DNA of 64,000 nt from Janthinobacterium sp. GW458P (GCF_002127585.1 NZ_NEGZ01000052.1:1-64000), one strand, 5' to 3'; positions 54,018-63,179 are shown, numbered from the stretch's first letter. Translations and numbers: made by a program. Notes: generated from the letters alone by a model not told the origin.

Positions 54018-55766
54018 ATGACGACAAATGCAGTTCCATCCACGCGCGGCCAGGTCGATGTCGCCGCGTCCATCAATGAATACCTGGAGCGGCGCGACTG
54101 GCGCGTCAACGCCAACGCCAACCAGGGTTACTCGCTGGGCGGCCTGATACTCAACGTGTCGGGCAAGGTCATCGCCAACTACTGGCTGGACCAGGTCTAT
54201 CCGCCGGAAGTGGGCGCGGCGCACCGCGAAGCGGCGCTGCACATCCACGACCTCGACATGCTGGCCGGCTATTGCGCCGGCTGGTCGCTGCGCACCCTGC
54301 TGCACGAAGGCTTGAACGGCGTGCCGGGCAAGATCGAATCGGGCCCGCCCAAGCACATGTCGAGCGCCATCGGCCAGATCGTCAATTTCCTCGGCACCCT
54401 GCAAAACGAGTGGGCCGGCGCGCAGGCCTTCAGTTCGTTCGACACCTACATGGCGCCCTACATCCGCAAGGACAGCCTGCGCTACGAAGACGTGCGCCAG
54501 TACATGCAGGAGCTGATCTTCAACCTCAACGTGCCGTCGCGCTGGGGCACGCAGACGCCGTTCACCAACCTGACTTTCGACTGGGTCTGCCCGGACGACC
54601 TGCGCGAACAGATTCCCGTCATCGCCGGCCGGGAAATGGACTTCAGCTATGGCGAGCTGCAGGCGGAAATGGACATGATCAACCGCGCCTACATCGAGAT
54701 CATGATGGCGGGCGACGCCAAGGGCAGGGTCTTCACCTTCCCCATCCCCACCTATAACATCACCGAGGATTTCGACTGGCATAGCGAAAACGCGGAACGC
54801 CTGTTCGAGATGACGGCCCGCTACGGCCTGCCCTACTTCCAGAACTTCATCAATTCGGAACTCAAGCCGAACATGATCCGCTCCATGTGCTGCCGCTTGC
54901 AGCTGGACTTGCGCGAGCTGCTGAAAAGGGGCAATGGCCTGTTCGGTTCCGCCGAGCAGACGGGCTCCCTGGGCGTGGTGACGATTAACTGCGCGCGCCT
55001 GGGCCATTTGTGGCGCGGCGACGAGCCAGCCTTGATGGCGGACCTGGACCGCCTGCTGGAACTGGGCAAGACCAGCCTGGAAATCAAGCGCCGCACCATC
55101 GAGGAACTGATGCAGCAAGGCCTGTTCCCGTACACGAAACGCTACCTGGGCACCCTGCGCAACCACTTTTCCACCCTGGGCGTGAACGGCATCAACGAGA
55201 TGATCCGCAATTTCAGCGGCGACGCCCATGACATCACGAGTCCGGAAGGCCATGCGCTGGCCGTGCGCCTGCTCGACCACGTGCGCGAGCGCATGGTGCA
55301 ATTCCAGGAAGAGACGGGCCATATGTACAACCTGGAAGCGACGCCGGCCGAAGGCACGACATACCGCTTCGCCCGCGAAGACCGCAAGCGCTATCCCGCC
55401 ATCCTGCAGGCGGGCACGCCGGACAATCCGTATTACACGAACTCGTCGCAACTGCCCGTCGGCCACACGGACGACCCGTTCGAGGCGCTGGAATTACAGG
55501 ATGCGCTGCAGCGCAAGTACACGGGCGGCACGGTGCTGCACCTGTACATGACGGAAGCGCTGTCGGACGCGAACGCCTGCCGCGAGCTGGTGAAACGCGC
55601 CCTGAGCCGCTTCTCGCTGCCCTATATCACCGTCACGCCCACGTTTTCCATCTGCCCGCGCCATGGCTACCTGGCCGGCAAGCACGAATTCTGCCCCACC
55701 TGCGACGCGGAGCTGATCGCCCGCAAGCAGGCCCACATTGCTCCATCACTTGAGGAAACGCCATGA
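54018..55766 (+). CDS. nrdD: Anaerobic ribonucleoside-triphosphate reductase, catalytic part (split NrdD)
   Basis: A 582-residue class III reductase making dNTPs without oxygen. It has the ten-stranded-barrel sequence (HIHDLDMLAGYCAGWSL, TQTPFTNLTFDW, TFPIPTYNI, CARLGHLW) and the zinc site CPRHGYLAGKHEFCPTC (546-562). It then ends, about 20 residues later, without the glycyl-radical motif that a full NrdD needs. That motif is in the next, overlapping small gene. The start at 54018 has GGAGG six bases upstream; 12 codons of open frame before it are not used. Confidence 0.9.
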   Translation: MTTNAVPSTRGQVDVAASINEYLERRDWRVNANANQGYSLGGLILNVSGKVIANYWLDQVYPPEVGAAHREAALHIHDLDMLAGYCAGWSLRTLLHEGLNGVPGKIESGPPKHMSSAIGQIVNFLGTLQNEWAGAQAFSSFDTYMAPYIRKDSLRYEDVRQYMQELIFNLNVPSRWGTQTPFTNLTFDWVCPDDLREQIPVIAGREMDFSYGELQAEMDMINRAYIEIMMAGDAKGRVFTFPIPTYNITEDFDWHSENAERLFEMTARYGLPYFQNFINSELKPNMIRSMCCRLQLDLRELLKRGNGLFGSAEQTGSLGVVTINCARLGHLWRGDEPALMADLDRLLELGKTSLEIKRRTIEELMQQGLFPYTKRYLGTLRNHFSTLGVNGINEMIRNFSGDAHDITSPEGHALAVRLLDHVRERMVQFQEETGHMYNLEATPAEGTTYRFAREDRKRYPAILQAGTPDNPYYTNSSQLPVGHTDDPFEALELQDALQRKYTGGTVLHLYMTEALSDANACRELVKRALSRFSLPYITVTPTFSICPRHGYLAGKHEFCPTCDAELIARKQAHIAPSLEETP

Positions 55767-55960
55767 ACGCACGTCCCGACTTCACTCCCGCCATCACCCT
55801 GCTCGATACCGAACGCCAGCGCTGCGAAATATGGACGCGCGTGATGGGCTACCACCGCCCCGTCGCCTCGTTCAACATCGGCAAGCAGGGCGAATTCCAC
55901 GAGCGCCAGTATTTTACGGAAGCGAGCGCCCGGGTAGGCCAGCCCGCCTGTCATGGCTGA
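55763..55960 (+). CDS. Separate glycyl-radical domain of NrdD (65 aa)
   Basis: The sequence CEIWTRVMGYHRPVASFNIG and the following KQGEFHERQYF are the C-terminal glycyl-radical segment of NrdD, with Gly29 as the predicted radical site. It starts inside the nrdD stop (ATGA) in the -1 frame and has its own GAGGAA ribosome site, so it looks like a deliberate two-protein arrangement rather than a sequencing slip. It also overlaps the nrdG start by 8 bp. It would dock on the larger NrdD part and be activated by NrdG. Confidence 0.85.
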   Translation: MNARPDFTPAITLLDTERQRCEIWTRVMGYHRPVASFNIGKQGEFHERQYFTEASARVGQPACHG

Positions 55961-56657
55961 GTTGAAAGTGGGCGGCCTGACGCCCTTTTCCGCCACCGAC
56001 TACCCGGGCAAGCTGGCGGCCGTGGTGTTCGTGCAGGGCTGCCCCTGGCGTTGCGGCTATTGCCACAATCCGCACTTGCAGGCGCGCACGCCGGAAGGCG
56101 CCATGCCATGGCAGGACGTCCTGACCTGGCTGCGCCGCCGCGTGGGCCTGGTCGACGCCGTCGTCTTCAGCGGCGGCGAGGCGTGCATGGACCCGGCGCT
56201 GGCGCGCGCCATGCAGGACGTCAGGGCGCTGGGTTTCGGCATCGGCCTGCACACGGCCTGCATCTATCCGCAGCGCCTGCAGGAAGTGCTGTCCCTCGTC
56301 GACTGGGTGGGTTTCGACATCAAGGCGCCGTTTGCCGACTATCGTCATGTGACCCGGGTGGCCGGCAGCGGCGACCCGGCGCGCGCCTGCCTGGACGCCA
56401 TCCTCGCCAGCGGCGTCGCCTACGAGTGCCGCACCACCACCCATCCGGATCTGCTGCCGGATGAACAGCTGCTGGCCCTGGCCGCCGCCCTGGCCGCCAA
56501 AGGCGTCGACAACTACGTGCTGCAGCAGTTTCGCGCCGAAGGCTGCGCGGATGCGGCGCTGACCAGCCGGCCCCTGCACGGCTATCCGGCGGCGGCAACT
56601 TTGGCGCAAATCGGCGCCATGTTTCCCCGTTTTACATTCCGTAATCACGGCAGTTGA
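55953..56657 (+). CDS. nrdG: Anaerobic ribonucleotide reductase activating protein
   Basis: A 234-residue radical SAM enzyme. The cluster motif is CPWRCGYC (C30, C34, C37) followed by HNP, with VVFSGGEACMDP as the SAM-binding GGE segment. It makes the glycyl radical on NrdD. It overlaps the glycyl-radical gene, so all three are coupled. Confidence 0.92.
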   Translation: MAELKVGGLTPFSATDYPGKLAAVVFVQGCPWRCGYCHNPHLQARTPEGAMPWQDVLTWLRRRVGLVDAVVFSGGEACMDPALARAMQDVRALGFGIGLHTACIYPQRLQEVLSLVDWVGFDIKAPFADYRHVTRVAGSGDPARACLDAILASGVAYECRTTTHPDLLPDEQLLALAAALAAKGVDNYVLQQFRAEGCADAALTSRPLHGYPAAATLAQIGAMFPRFTFRNHGS

Positions 56658-56805
56658 TCCTGCAGCCACATAATTATTGAAAGTCCCACAAAATTCCCCG
56701 TTCTGCAACGCTGAAATGTCTTGCGTGCTGTAATGTATCAACTGTGCCGCGCACCATGCGCAGCCCCTTAGAATCCTCCTACAGCATTACAGATAAGCGT
56801 CATCC

Positions 56806-59800
56806 ATGAACGATTTCACCGCAGTCAGCCCAGACACCCCTTCCACCCACGCCGACATCCTGTACGGCCCGCCGCGACCGGATCTGCTGCGCGAGGAAGT
56901 GCTGGCCGACCTGCTGGAAGCGACGGCGCGCCGCTGCCCGCAGCAAATCGCCCTGATCGACGGCGAACGCCGCATCAGCTATGCCGAACTCGATGCGCAG
57001 GCGGGCCTGGCGGCGTCGCGCCTGGTGGCGGCCGGCGTCAAGCCCGGCGACATCGTGGGCCTGTGGCTGCCGCGCGGCGCACATCTGCTGCTGATGCAGG
57101 CGGCCATCGCCAAGGCGGGCGCCGCCTGGCTGCCGGTCGATGAAGACACGCCCGTCGAGCGCCTGCAGGTGTGCCTCGACGACGCCAATGGCGCTGGCGT
57201 CGTCAGCTGCGCGCAGTTCGCGCCGCGCCTGGAGCAGGCTGGCGTCCAGCGTCCCGTGTGGACGGCGGAAAGCCTGCTGGCGCCCGCCGCGCCGGGCGAA
57301 CACCTGCCGGCGCGCGGCGCCGTCTTGCCCGAACACCCGGCATACGTGATCTACACCTCCGGCTCCACGGGCAAGCCGAAAGGCATATTGATCAATCAGC
57401 GCAGCATCTGCCACTTCCTGCGCAGCGAAAACGCCGTGCTGGAAGTGACGCAAAGCGACACCGTCTACCAGGGCTTTTCCGTCGCCTTCGACATGTCGTT
57501 CGAGGAAATCTGGATCGCCTATCTGGTGGGCGCCACCCTGTGGCTGGGGCCCAAGGAGATTTCGGGCGACCCGGAAGCCTTGCCGCGCGCCTTGGGCGCC
57601 AACCACGTCACCGTGCTGCATGCCGTGCCGACCCTGCTGGCCCTGTTCGCCGAGGAGGTACCGAGCTTGCGCTTGATCAACCTTGGCGGCGAGATGTGTC
57701 CCGAGTCCCTCGTCGAGCGCTGGTCGCGCCCGGGCCGCGCCATGTTCAATACCTACGGCCCCACGGAGGCGACCGTCTCGTGCAGCCTGGCGCGCCTGCG
57801 GCCCGGCGTGCCCGTCACCATCGGCACGCCGCTGCCCAACTATGGCTTGCTGGTGCTGCAGGTGGCCGAACCGGGCGAAAACCGTCCACTGACCTTGCTG
57901 CCGCGCGGCGAAACGGGGGAATTGTGCATCATCGGCCCCGGCCTGGCCGAAGGCTACCTGGGCCGGCCCGACCTGACGCAGGAAAAATTCCTGCCCAATC
58001 CCTGGGCGAGCAGCGAGGACGATGCGCGCCTGTACCGTACGGGCGACCTGGCCCGCATCGATGCCGACGGCCAGGTGCAGTGCCTGGGCCGCGCCGACGA
58101 CCAGGTCAAGATACGCGGCTTCCGCGTGGAGCTGGGCGAGATCGAAGCCGTGCTGGCGCAGCAGGCGGGCGTGGGCACGGTGGCCGTGCTGCTGCGCAAG
58201 GATGACGGCTTCGACCAATTGGTGGCCTACATCGTCGGCAGCGACGAGGCGCCCGATGACGCCCTGGCGGCAAAAACCCTGCGCGCGGCGCTGAACCTGC
58301 ACCTGCCGCCCTACATGGTGCCGGGCCGCTTTGAATTGCTGCCGCTGATGCCGCGCCTGACCTCGGGGAAAATCGACAGGAAAGCCTTGAAAGCCATGCC
58401 CCTGTCCGCGCCGCCTGCCGGCGAGGCGGGTGTATCGGACGTGCCGGAAACGCCGGCCGAAGCGGCACTGTTCGCGGCCCTGGCCAAGCTGTTCCCCGGC
58501 CAGGCCATTTTGCGCCGGCTGGACTTCTTCAGCGACCTCGGTGGCCACTCCTTCCTGGCCGCGCGCCTGGCATCAAGCCTGCGCGCCGACCCGGCCTACG
58601 CCCACATGACGGTGCGCGACATTTACCAGAACCGGCAGATCGGCAAGATCGCCGCCGTGCTGAACGAAGCGCCCGCGCTGGCCACGCCGGAAGCGGAATG
58701 GACGCCGCCGTCCACCCTGAAACGCTGGATCTGCGGCGCGGCCCAGGCGGCGGCCGTGCCGGGTCTCGTCACCCTGCGCATGGCGCAGTGGATGGCACCG
58801 TTCTTCACCTACCACTTCTTCACGGGCGATGCGGGAGATACCGTGCCGCGCGCCATCGCCGCCTCGATCGGCGTGTTCTTGCTCGCGACCCTGGCCGAAT
58901 TTGCCATTGCAATTGCCGGCAAGTGGCTGATCGCCGGGCGTCTGAAACCGGGCAGCTATCCGCTCTGGGGCGCCACCTATTACCGCTGGTGGCTGGCCGA
59001 CCGCCTGGTTGAATCGGCGCCCGCCTATCTGCTCAGCGGCTCGTCCCTGAACAGCTGGTGGCTGCGCGCGCTGGGCGCGAAAGTGGGCAAGGAAGTCGTC
59101 ATCGGCTCGATGACCCTGCGCGCGCCCGACTTGCTGTCCATCGGCGACAACGTCAGCGTGGGCAACGCCGTCAACTTTGAAAACGCCCGCGTAGAGCGGG
59201 GCCGTTTGCTGCTGGGGCAGATCAGCATCGGCGACGATGCCTGCATCAGCTCTTACGCGATTTTGGAAGGCAATACCGAGGTGGGCGCGTTTGGCCACCT
59301 GGAGGGACAATCGGCGCTGGCCGACGGCGCTTCGGTGCCGGCCGGACGCGTCTACACGGGTTCGCCCGCGCGCGACATCGGCGCGTTTGACGCGGCCAGC
59401 CAGCCGCCGCGTCCCGCCGTCTCGCGCCTGCGCCTGACGGGCGAAACCCTGTTCTTCTGCTTCGGCATGGTCCTCATCGCCGTGCTGTTCTTCATGCCCG
59501 TCTTCCCCAGCTTCGTGCTGATCGACTGGTTCGACGAGCGCGAAATGATGCCGTGGCTGCAGGGGCGCGACGTGACGACCCAGCTGGCCCGCTACTTCCT
59601 GCTGGCCTTCCCCGCCAGCGCCGTGTTGATCGTGCTCACGGCCCTGCTGTCGGCCGCCATCCGCTGGGGCGCGCTGCCCCGCCTGAAGCCGGGCAGCTCA
59701 CCCGTGCACAGCAATATCTATTGCGCCAAGTGGCTGGTCAGCCATATCCAGGAATCGAGCCTGAACGTCCTGCACGGCATCTACGCCACCGTGTACGCGC

Positions 59801-60861
59801 CGTACTGGTACCGCCTGCTGGGCGCCAAGGTGGGCAAGGGCGCCGAGATTTCCACGGCACTGGGCGTCGTGCCCGACATGCTGACCCTGGGCGACGACAC
59901 CTTCATCGCCGACGCCGTCATGCTGGGCGACGAGCAGATCGACGGCGGCTGGATGACCATGCGCCCCACCGTCGTCTCGCACCGCAGCTTCGTCGGCAAC
60001 GGCAGCTACATCCCGGACGGCACCGTGCTGCCGGAACACGTGCTGATCGGCGTGCACACGCACGCGCCGCGCAATGAGCAGATGCACAGCGGCGACACCT
60101 GGCTGGGCTCTCCGCCCATGCACCTGCCCGCGCGCGAACAGGTCAGCGGCTTTGCCGAGCACCTGACGTTCAAGCCGTCGCTGCTGCGCCGCCTGGGCCG
60201 CAGCCTGATCGAAGCGTTCCGCATCGTCGCGCCGCACGCCGTGGTGATCGCCGTCGGCTACACGCTGGTGCTGGACGTGATGCCGATCGCGGGCGCCGGG
60301 CGCTGGGGCGAAGTGGTGGGCGACCTGGCCATTGCCGGCCTGGCCTACGGTATCGGCAATTTTTTAGTGGTGGTACTGTTCAAGTGGCTGCTGCTGGGAC
60401 GCTACCGCAAGCACGCGGCGCCCATGTGGACGCCGTTCGTGTGGATTTCGGAAGGCGTCACCAACCTGTACGAGGGCATCGCCGTGCCCAACTTCATGCG
60501 CTACCTGCGCGGCACGCCATGGCTGCCGCTGGCCTTCCGCCTGATGGGCTGCAAGATCGGCCGCGGCGTCTACATGGACACGACGGACATCACGGAATTC
60601 GACTGCGTGCACATCGGCGACTACAGCGAATTGAACGCCCTGACCTGCCCGCAAACGCATCTGTTCGAGGACCGCGTGATGAAGATCGACCACGTGGAGA
60701 TCGGCCAGCGCGTCTACATGGGCCCGCGCAGCTCCGTGCTGTACAGCGCCAGGGTGGGCGACAATGCGCGCCTGGGGCCATTGACCCTGGTGATGAAGGG
60801 CGAGCACATCCCCGCCGGCAGCAACTGGGCAGGCTGCCCGGCCGCGCCTTTGCGTAGCTGA
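56806..60861 (+). CDS. Pls/PosA-type membrane non-ribosomal peptide synthetase
   Basis: A 1351-residue protein. Residues ~20-520 are an adenylation domain with YTSGSTGKPKG, NTYGPTEATVS, YRTGDLARID and LTSGKIDRKAL. A carrier domain follows with the phosphopantetheine Ser582 in DLGGHSFLAARL. The C-terminal half alternates membrane helices with three left-handed beta-helix (hexapeptide) domains, e.g. GAKVGKEVVIGSMTLRAPDL, GAKVGKGAEISTALGVVPDM and GCKIGRGVYMDTTDITEFDC. This A-PCP-membrane layout is that of epsilon-polylysine-type synthetases, which make amino-acid polymers without a condensation domain. Substrate unknown. A phosphopantetheinyl transferase gene follows directly. Confidence 0.87.
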   Translation: MNDFTAVSPDTPSTHADILYGPPRPDLLREEVLADLLEATARRCPQQIALIDGERRISYAELDAQAGLAASRLVAAGVKPGDIVGLWLPRGAHLLLMQAAIAKAGAAWLPVDEDTPVERLQVCLDDANGAGVVSCAQFAPRLEQAGVQRPVWTAESLLAPAAPGEHLPARGAVLPEHPAYVIYTSGSTGKPKGILINQRSICHFLRSENAVLEVTQSDTVYQGFSVAFDMSFEEIWIAYLVGATLWLGPKEISGDPEALPRALGANHVTVLHAVPTLLALFAEEVPSLRLINLGGEMCPESLVERWSRPGRAMFNTYGPTEATVSCSLARLRPGVPVTIGTPLPNYGLLVLQVAEPGENRPLTLLPRGETGELCIIGPGLAEGYLGRPDLTQEKFLPNPWASSEDDARLYRTGDLARIDADGQVQCLGRADDQVKIRGFRVELGEIEAVLAQQAGVGTVAVLLRKDDGFDQLVAYIVGSDEAPDDALAAKTLRAALNLHLPPYMVPGRFELLPLMPRLTSGKIDRKALKAMPLSAPPAGEAGVSDVPETPAEAALFAALAKLFPGQAILRRLDFFSDLGGHSFLAARLASSLRADPAYAHMTVRDIYQNRQIGKIAAVLNEAPALATPEAEWTPPSTLKRWICGAAQAAAVPGLVTLRMAQWMAPFFTYHFFTGDAGDTVPRAIAASIGVFLLATLAEFAIAIAGKWLIAGRLKPGSYPLWGATYYRWWLADRLVESAPAYLLSGSSLNSWWLRALGAKVGKEVVIGSMTLRAPDLLSIGDNVSVGNAVNFENARVERGRLLLGQISIGDDACISSYAILEGNTEVGAFGHLEGQSALADGASVPAGRVYTGSPARDIGAFDAASQPPRPAVSRLRLTGETLFFCFGMVLIAVLFFMPVFPSFVLIDWFDEREMMPWLQGRDVTTQLARYFLLAFPASAVLIVLTALLSAAIRWGALPRLKPGSSPVHSNIYCAKWLVSHIQESSLNVLHGIYATVYAPYWYRLLGAKVGKGAEISTALGVVPDMLTLGDDTFIADAVMLGDEQIDGGWMTMRPTVVSHRSFVGNGSYIPDGTVLPEHVLIGVHTHAPRNEQMHSGDTWLGSPPMHLPAREQVSGFAEHLTFKPSLLRRLGRSLIEAFRIVAPHAVVIAVGYTLVLDVMPIAGAGRWGEVVGDLAIAGLAYGIGNFLVVVLFKWLLLGRYRKHAAPMWTPFVWISEGVTNLYEGIAVPNFMRYLRGTPWLPLAFRLMGCKIGRGVYMDTTDITEFDCVHIGDYSELNALTCPQTHLFEDRVMKIDHVEIGQRVYMGPRSSVLYSARVGDNARLGPLTLVMKGEHIPAGSNWAGCPAAPLRS

Positions 60862-60870
60862 TTGCAGCTG

Positions 60871-61398
60871 ATGGACTTTACGGTGCTCTTGTCAAGAGAC
60901 AGCGTGCTGGTGATCGGCATCGTGCCGCCGCCGTCACGCACGGAAGCGCGCGCGCACCTGCGCCAGGCCGTGCGCGAAGCGGCGGCGCAGTGGCAAAACC
61001 TGGACATCGAGGCTGTTTCAGTCGAATCGACGCCGGGCGCCCCTCCCCGCATGCTGCTGCCAGCCGGCGTTGCGGGCCTGTCGTTCAGCCATGACGAGGG
61101 ACTGTCGCTGGCCGCCATCGGCCTGCATGGCGCCGTCGGCATCGACGTGATGCGGGTGCAGGACATTGCCGACTGGTTCAATCTGGCGCGCGATTACCTG
61201 GGGCCGCGGGTGGCAGCTGAGCTGGCCGACTGCCCTGCCGACCAGCGCCCGCGGCGCCTGGCGCAGGCGTGGACGGCGCGCGAAGCGGCGCTCAAGTGCG
61301 CGGGACTGGCGCTGGCCGAGTGGAATGGGGCCGCACCGGCCTGCCGCCTGAAAACGCTGGCGTTGCCGGCACCGTATGTGGCGACGCTCGCATATTAG
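60871..61398 (+). CDS. Sfp-type 4'-phosphopantetheinyl transferase
   Basis: A 175-residue protein with the PPTase motifs LSFSHDEGLSLAAIG, VGIDVMRV (Mg-binding Asp) and WTAREAALKCAGLAL (catalytic Glu/Lys). It would load the carrier domain of the synthetase, whose stop is 9 bp upstream. The ATG at 60871 is chosen; a TTG at 60862 is in frame. It is somewhat shorter than typical Sfp proteins. Confidence 0.85.
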   Translation: MDFTVLLSRDSVLVIGIVPPPSRTEARAHLRQAVREAAAQWQNLDIEAVSVESTPGAPPRMLLPAGVAGLSFSHDEGLSLAAIGLHGAVGIDVMRVQDIADWFNLARDYLGPRVAAELADCPADQRPRRLAQAWTAREAALKCAGLALAEWNGAAPACRLKTLALPAPYVATLAY

Positions 61399-61493
61399 TC
61401 CTCCTTGTCCTCGGCCGCGCCTCCGACCTGGACGAAAATCAGTTTTACGATAATACTGACGAGCAGCCCCAGCACCCCGAGCAATTCCAGCAT
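61395..61493 (-). CDS. Possible 32-aa membrane peptide
   Basis: A short frame starting MLELLGVLGLLVSIIVKLIF and ending in an acidic tail (AAEDKED). It predicts one membrane helix with a charged C-terminus. AAAGGA precedes the ATG at a good distance. It converges with the PPTase gene and overlaps its stop by a few bases. The hydrophobic-then-acidic pattern and ribosome site argue for a real small protein; expression evidence is lacking. Confidence 0.4.
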   Translation of the reverse strand: MLELLGVLGLLVSIIVKLIFVQVGGAAEDKED

Positions 61494-61596
61494 GGCCTTT
61501 CCTTTGCAGTGACAACAGACCAATCCACTGTATCGTGAACCCCGGGGCAAGGCTAATATCAAATCAGGCAGTCACCGATCTCGAAAAGGCATACGA

Positions 61597-62505
61597 TTGA
61601 TTTCCATCAAACAGTTCCGCTACTTTGTCGAAGTCGTCGATGCGGGCAGCTACTCGCGCGCGGCGGAAAAATTATATATCGCGCAGTCGGCCCTGAGCCG
61701 GCAAATCAAGGAACTCGAGGGCGAGGTGCAGGCCCTGCTGCTCACGCGCGACGCGCGCCATATCGAACTGACACCGGCCGGACAGGTCTTTTATGAACGG
61801 GCCAAACGCATCCTCGATGACATTGAGGAAACCGTGCGCCAGACGCGCCACGTTGGGCAAGGGGCGCAAGGCATCATCCGCCTGCTGCATTCGAGTTCCG
61901 TCACCCTCACGCCCGCCATCGGCGCCGTGCTGAACCGGCTGCTGGCGCAGTTCCCCGGCGTTTCGCTCGATGTGTCGAAAGGTTCGTCGGAAAACCAGGC
62001 AGCTGATATCGAGGAAGGCCGCGCCGACCTGGGCCTGGTGCGCCTGCCGACCCTGCGCAAGCACGCCAACATCGTCGTACGCGAACTGTTTGCGGAAAAG
62101 CTGGTGGTGGCCGTGTCGGCAGACTCGCCGCTGGCCGCGCTGGAGCGCACGACGATTGCAGCCCTGCGCGACGAAGCGTTCGTCTCGATCCCGCACAAGG
62201 ACCGGGGAGGCCTGAGCTACCTGGTGGCGGGCCTGTGCCTGGCGCAGGGATTTTTTCCGAAGGCGGCGCGCGCCCTGTCGCGCAAGACCTCGCAGCTGAA
62301 CCTGATCGAGGCCAACATGGGCATCGCCATCGTCCCCGACAGCATGCGCCTGGTGGCGCCGCCCGGCGTGCGTTTTATCGCCCTGCCGGACGAGGAATCG
62401 CATTCTGTCGTCGGCCTGATCTCGCCGCGTGCGGCCAGCGGCATGGTGGCCGCGTTTACGGAAGCGTTCGTGCGCGAGATGAATGTGTCGGCAACGGCGG
62501 CTTAA
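61597..62505 (+). CDS. LysR-family transcriptional regulator (TTG start)
   Basis: A 302-residue regulator beginning MISIKQFRYFVEVVDAGSYSRAAEKLYIAQSALSRQIKELE. The effector domain includes LLHSSSVTLTPAIGAVL and KGSSENQAADIEEGRADLGLVR, and resembles LysR regulators of aromatic catabolism. Translation starts at TTG (61597) with AAAGG upstream; no in-frame ATG fits the fold. Its 3' end overlaps the converging TrpF-like gene by 4 bp. The target is unknown. Confidence 0.88.
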   Translation: MISIKQFRYFVEVVDAGSYSRAAEKLYIAQSALSRQIKELEGEVQALLLTRDARHIELTPAGQVFYERAKRILDDIEETVRQTRHVGQGAQGIIRLLHSSSVTLTPAIGAVLNRLLAQFPGVSLDVSKGSSENQAADIEEGRADLGLVRLPTLRKHANIVVRELFAEKLVVAVSADSPLAALERTTIAALRDEAFVSIPHKDRGGLSYLVAGLCLAQGFFPKAARALSRKTSQLNLIEANMGIAIVPDSMRLVAPPGVRFIALPDEESHSVVGLISPRAASGMVAAFTEAFVREMNVSATAA

Positions 62506-63179
62506 CCTTCCGCATACAGCGCCGCATCCACGTCGCGCACGGCCGCCATCAGCAAGGCCAGCTTCATGACATCGAGCTGGCCGTCCGTGCGCACGCGCGA
62601 GCACAGGTCGATGCCGTAGGGGCGCACCTGGCGCAGTGCGTCGGCCACGTTGGTATCGTCCAGCCCGCCGGCCAGGAAGACGGGACGGGGGCTGGCGCGT
62701 ACGAAGCGCGCGCTGACGGACCAGTCGTGCGTGCGGCCCGTGCCGCCCAGTTCCGGAACCAAGGCGCCAGGGCGGCCAGAATCGAGCAAAAAGGCATGTA
62801 CGTGGGGCGCGTAGGCGGGGATCAGCTCCAGCGCCTGCGGCCCTTCCACGTGGATCACCTGCACGCGCCGCACGTGCGGCAGCAGGCGCGCCAGCTGCGC
62901 CACTTCGCCGGGATCGACATGGCCCACGATCTGCACGGTGGACGGCTGCGTGGCGCGCACGTGTTCGGCGATGGCTTGCGCCGTCGTCTCGGACGTCAGC
63001 AGGAACGTGGCCACGGGCGGCGGCGTCCAGGCGGCGATCTGCGCGATGCGCGCGTCGGGGATGGGGCCGGGGCCGGACGGCATGGCCGCCACCAGGCCCA
63101 GCGCGTCGGCGCCGGCGGCAATGGCCAGTTGCGCTTCGTCGATGGAAGCGATGCAGCAGATCTTGATGCGGGTTCTCAT
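62502..63179 (-). CDS. TrpF-like (phosphoribosylanthranilate isomerase family) protein
   Basis: A 225-residue beta/alpha barrel. The start RIKICCIASIDEA matches the KICG motif with the catalytic Cys (C8), although the next Gly is Cys here. AFLLDSGRPG supplies the catalytic Asp, and PVFLAGGLDDTNVADALRQVRPYGIDLCSRVR is the C-terminal phosphate site (usually GVDVSSGVE). It is not near other trp genes, so it is either a second isomerase or a paralogue with another substrate. Confidence 0.78.
   Translation of the reverse strand: MRTRIKICCIASIDEAQLAIAAGADALGLVAAMPSGPGPIPDARIAQIAAWTPPPVATFLLTSETTAQAIAEHVRATQPSTVQIVGHVDPGEVAQLARLLPHVRRVQVIHVEGPQALELIPAYAPHVHAFLLDSGRPGALVPELGGTGRTHDWSVSARFVRASPRPVFLAGGLDDTNVADALRQVRPYGIDLCSRVRTDGQLDVMKLALLMAAVRDVDAALYAEG

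Noticed and set aside
53973-55466. 497-codon minus-strand frame opposite nrdD
   Set aside because: Antisense of NrdD with no recognisable domain; NrdD motifs are unambiguous.
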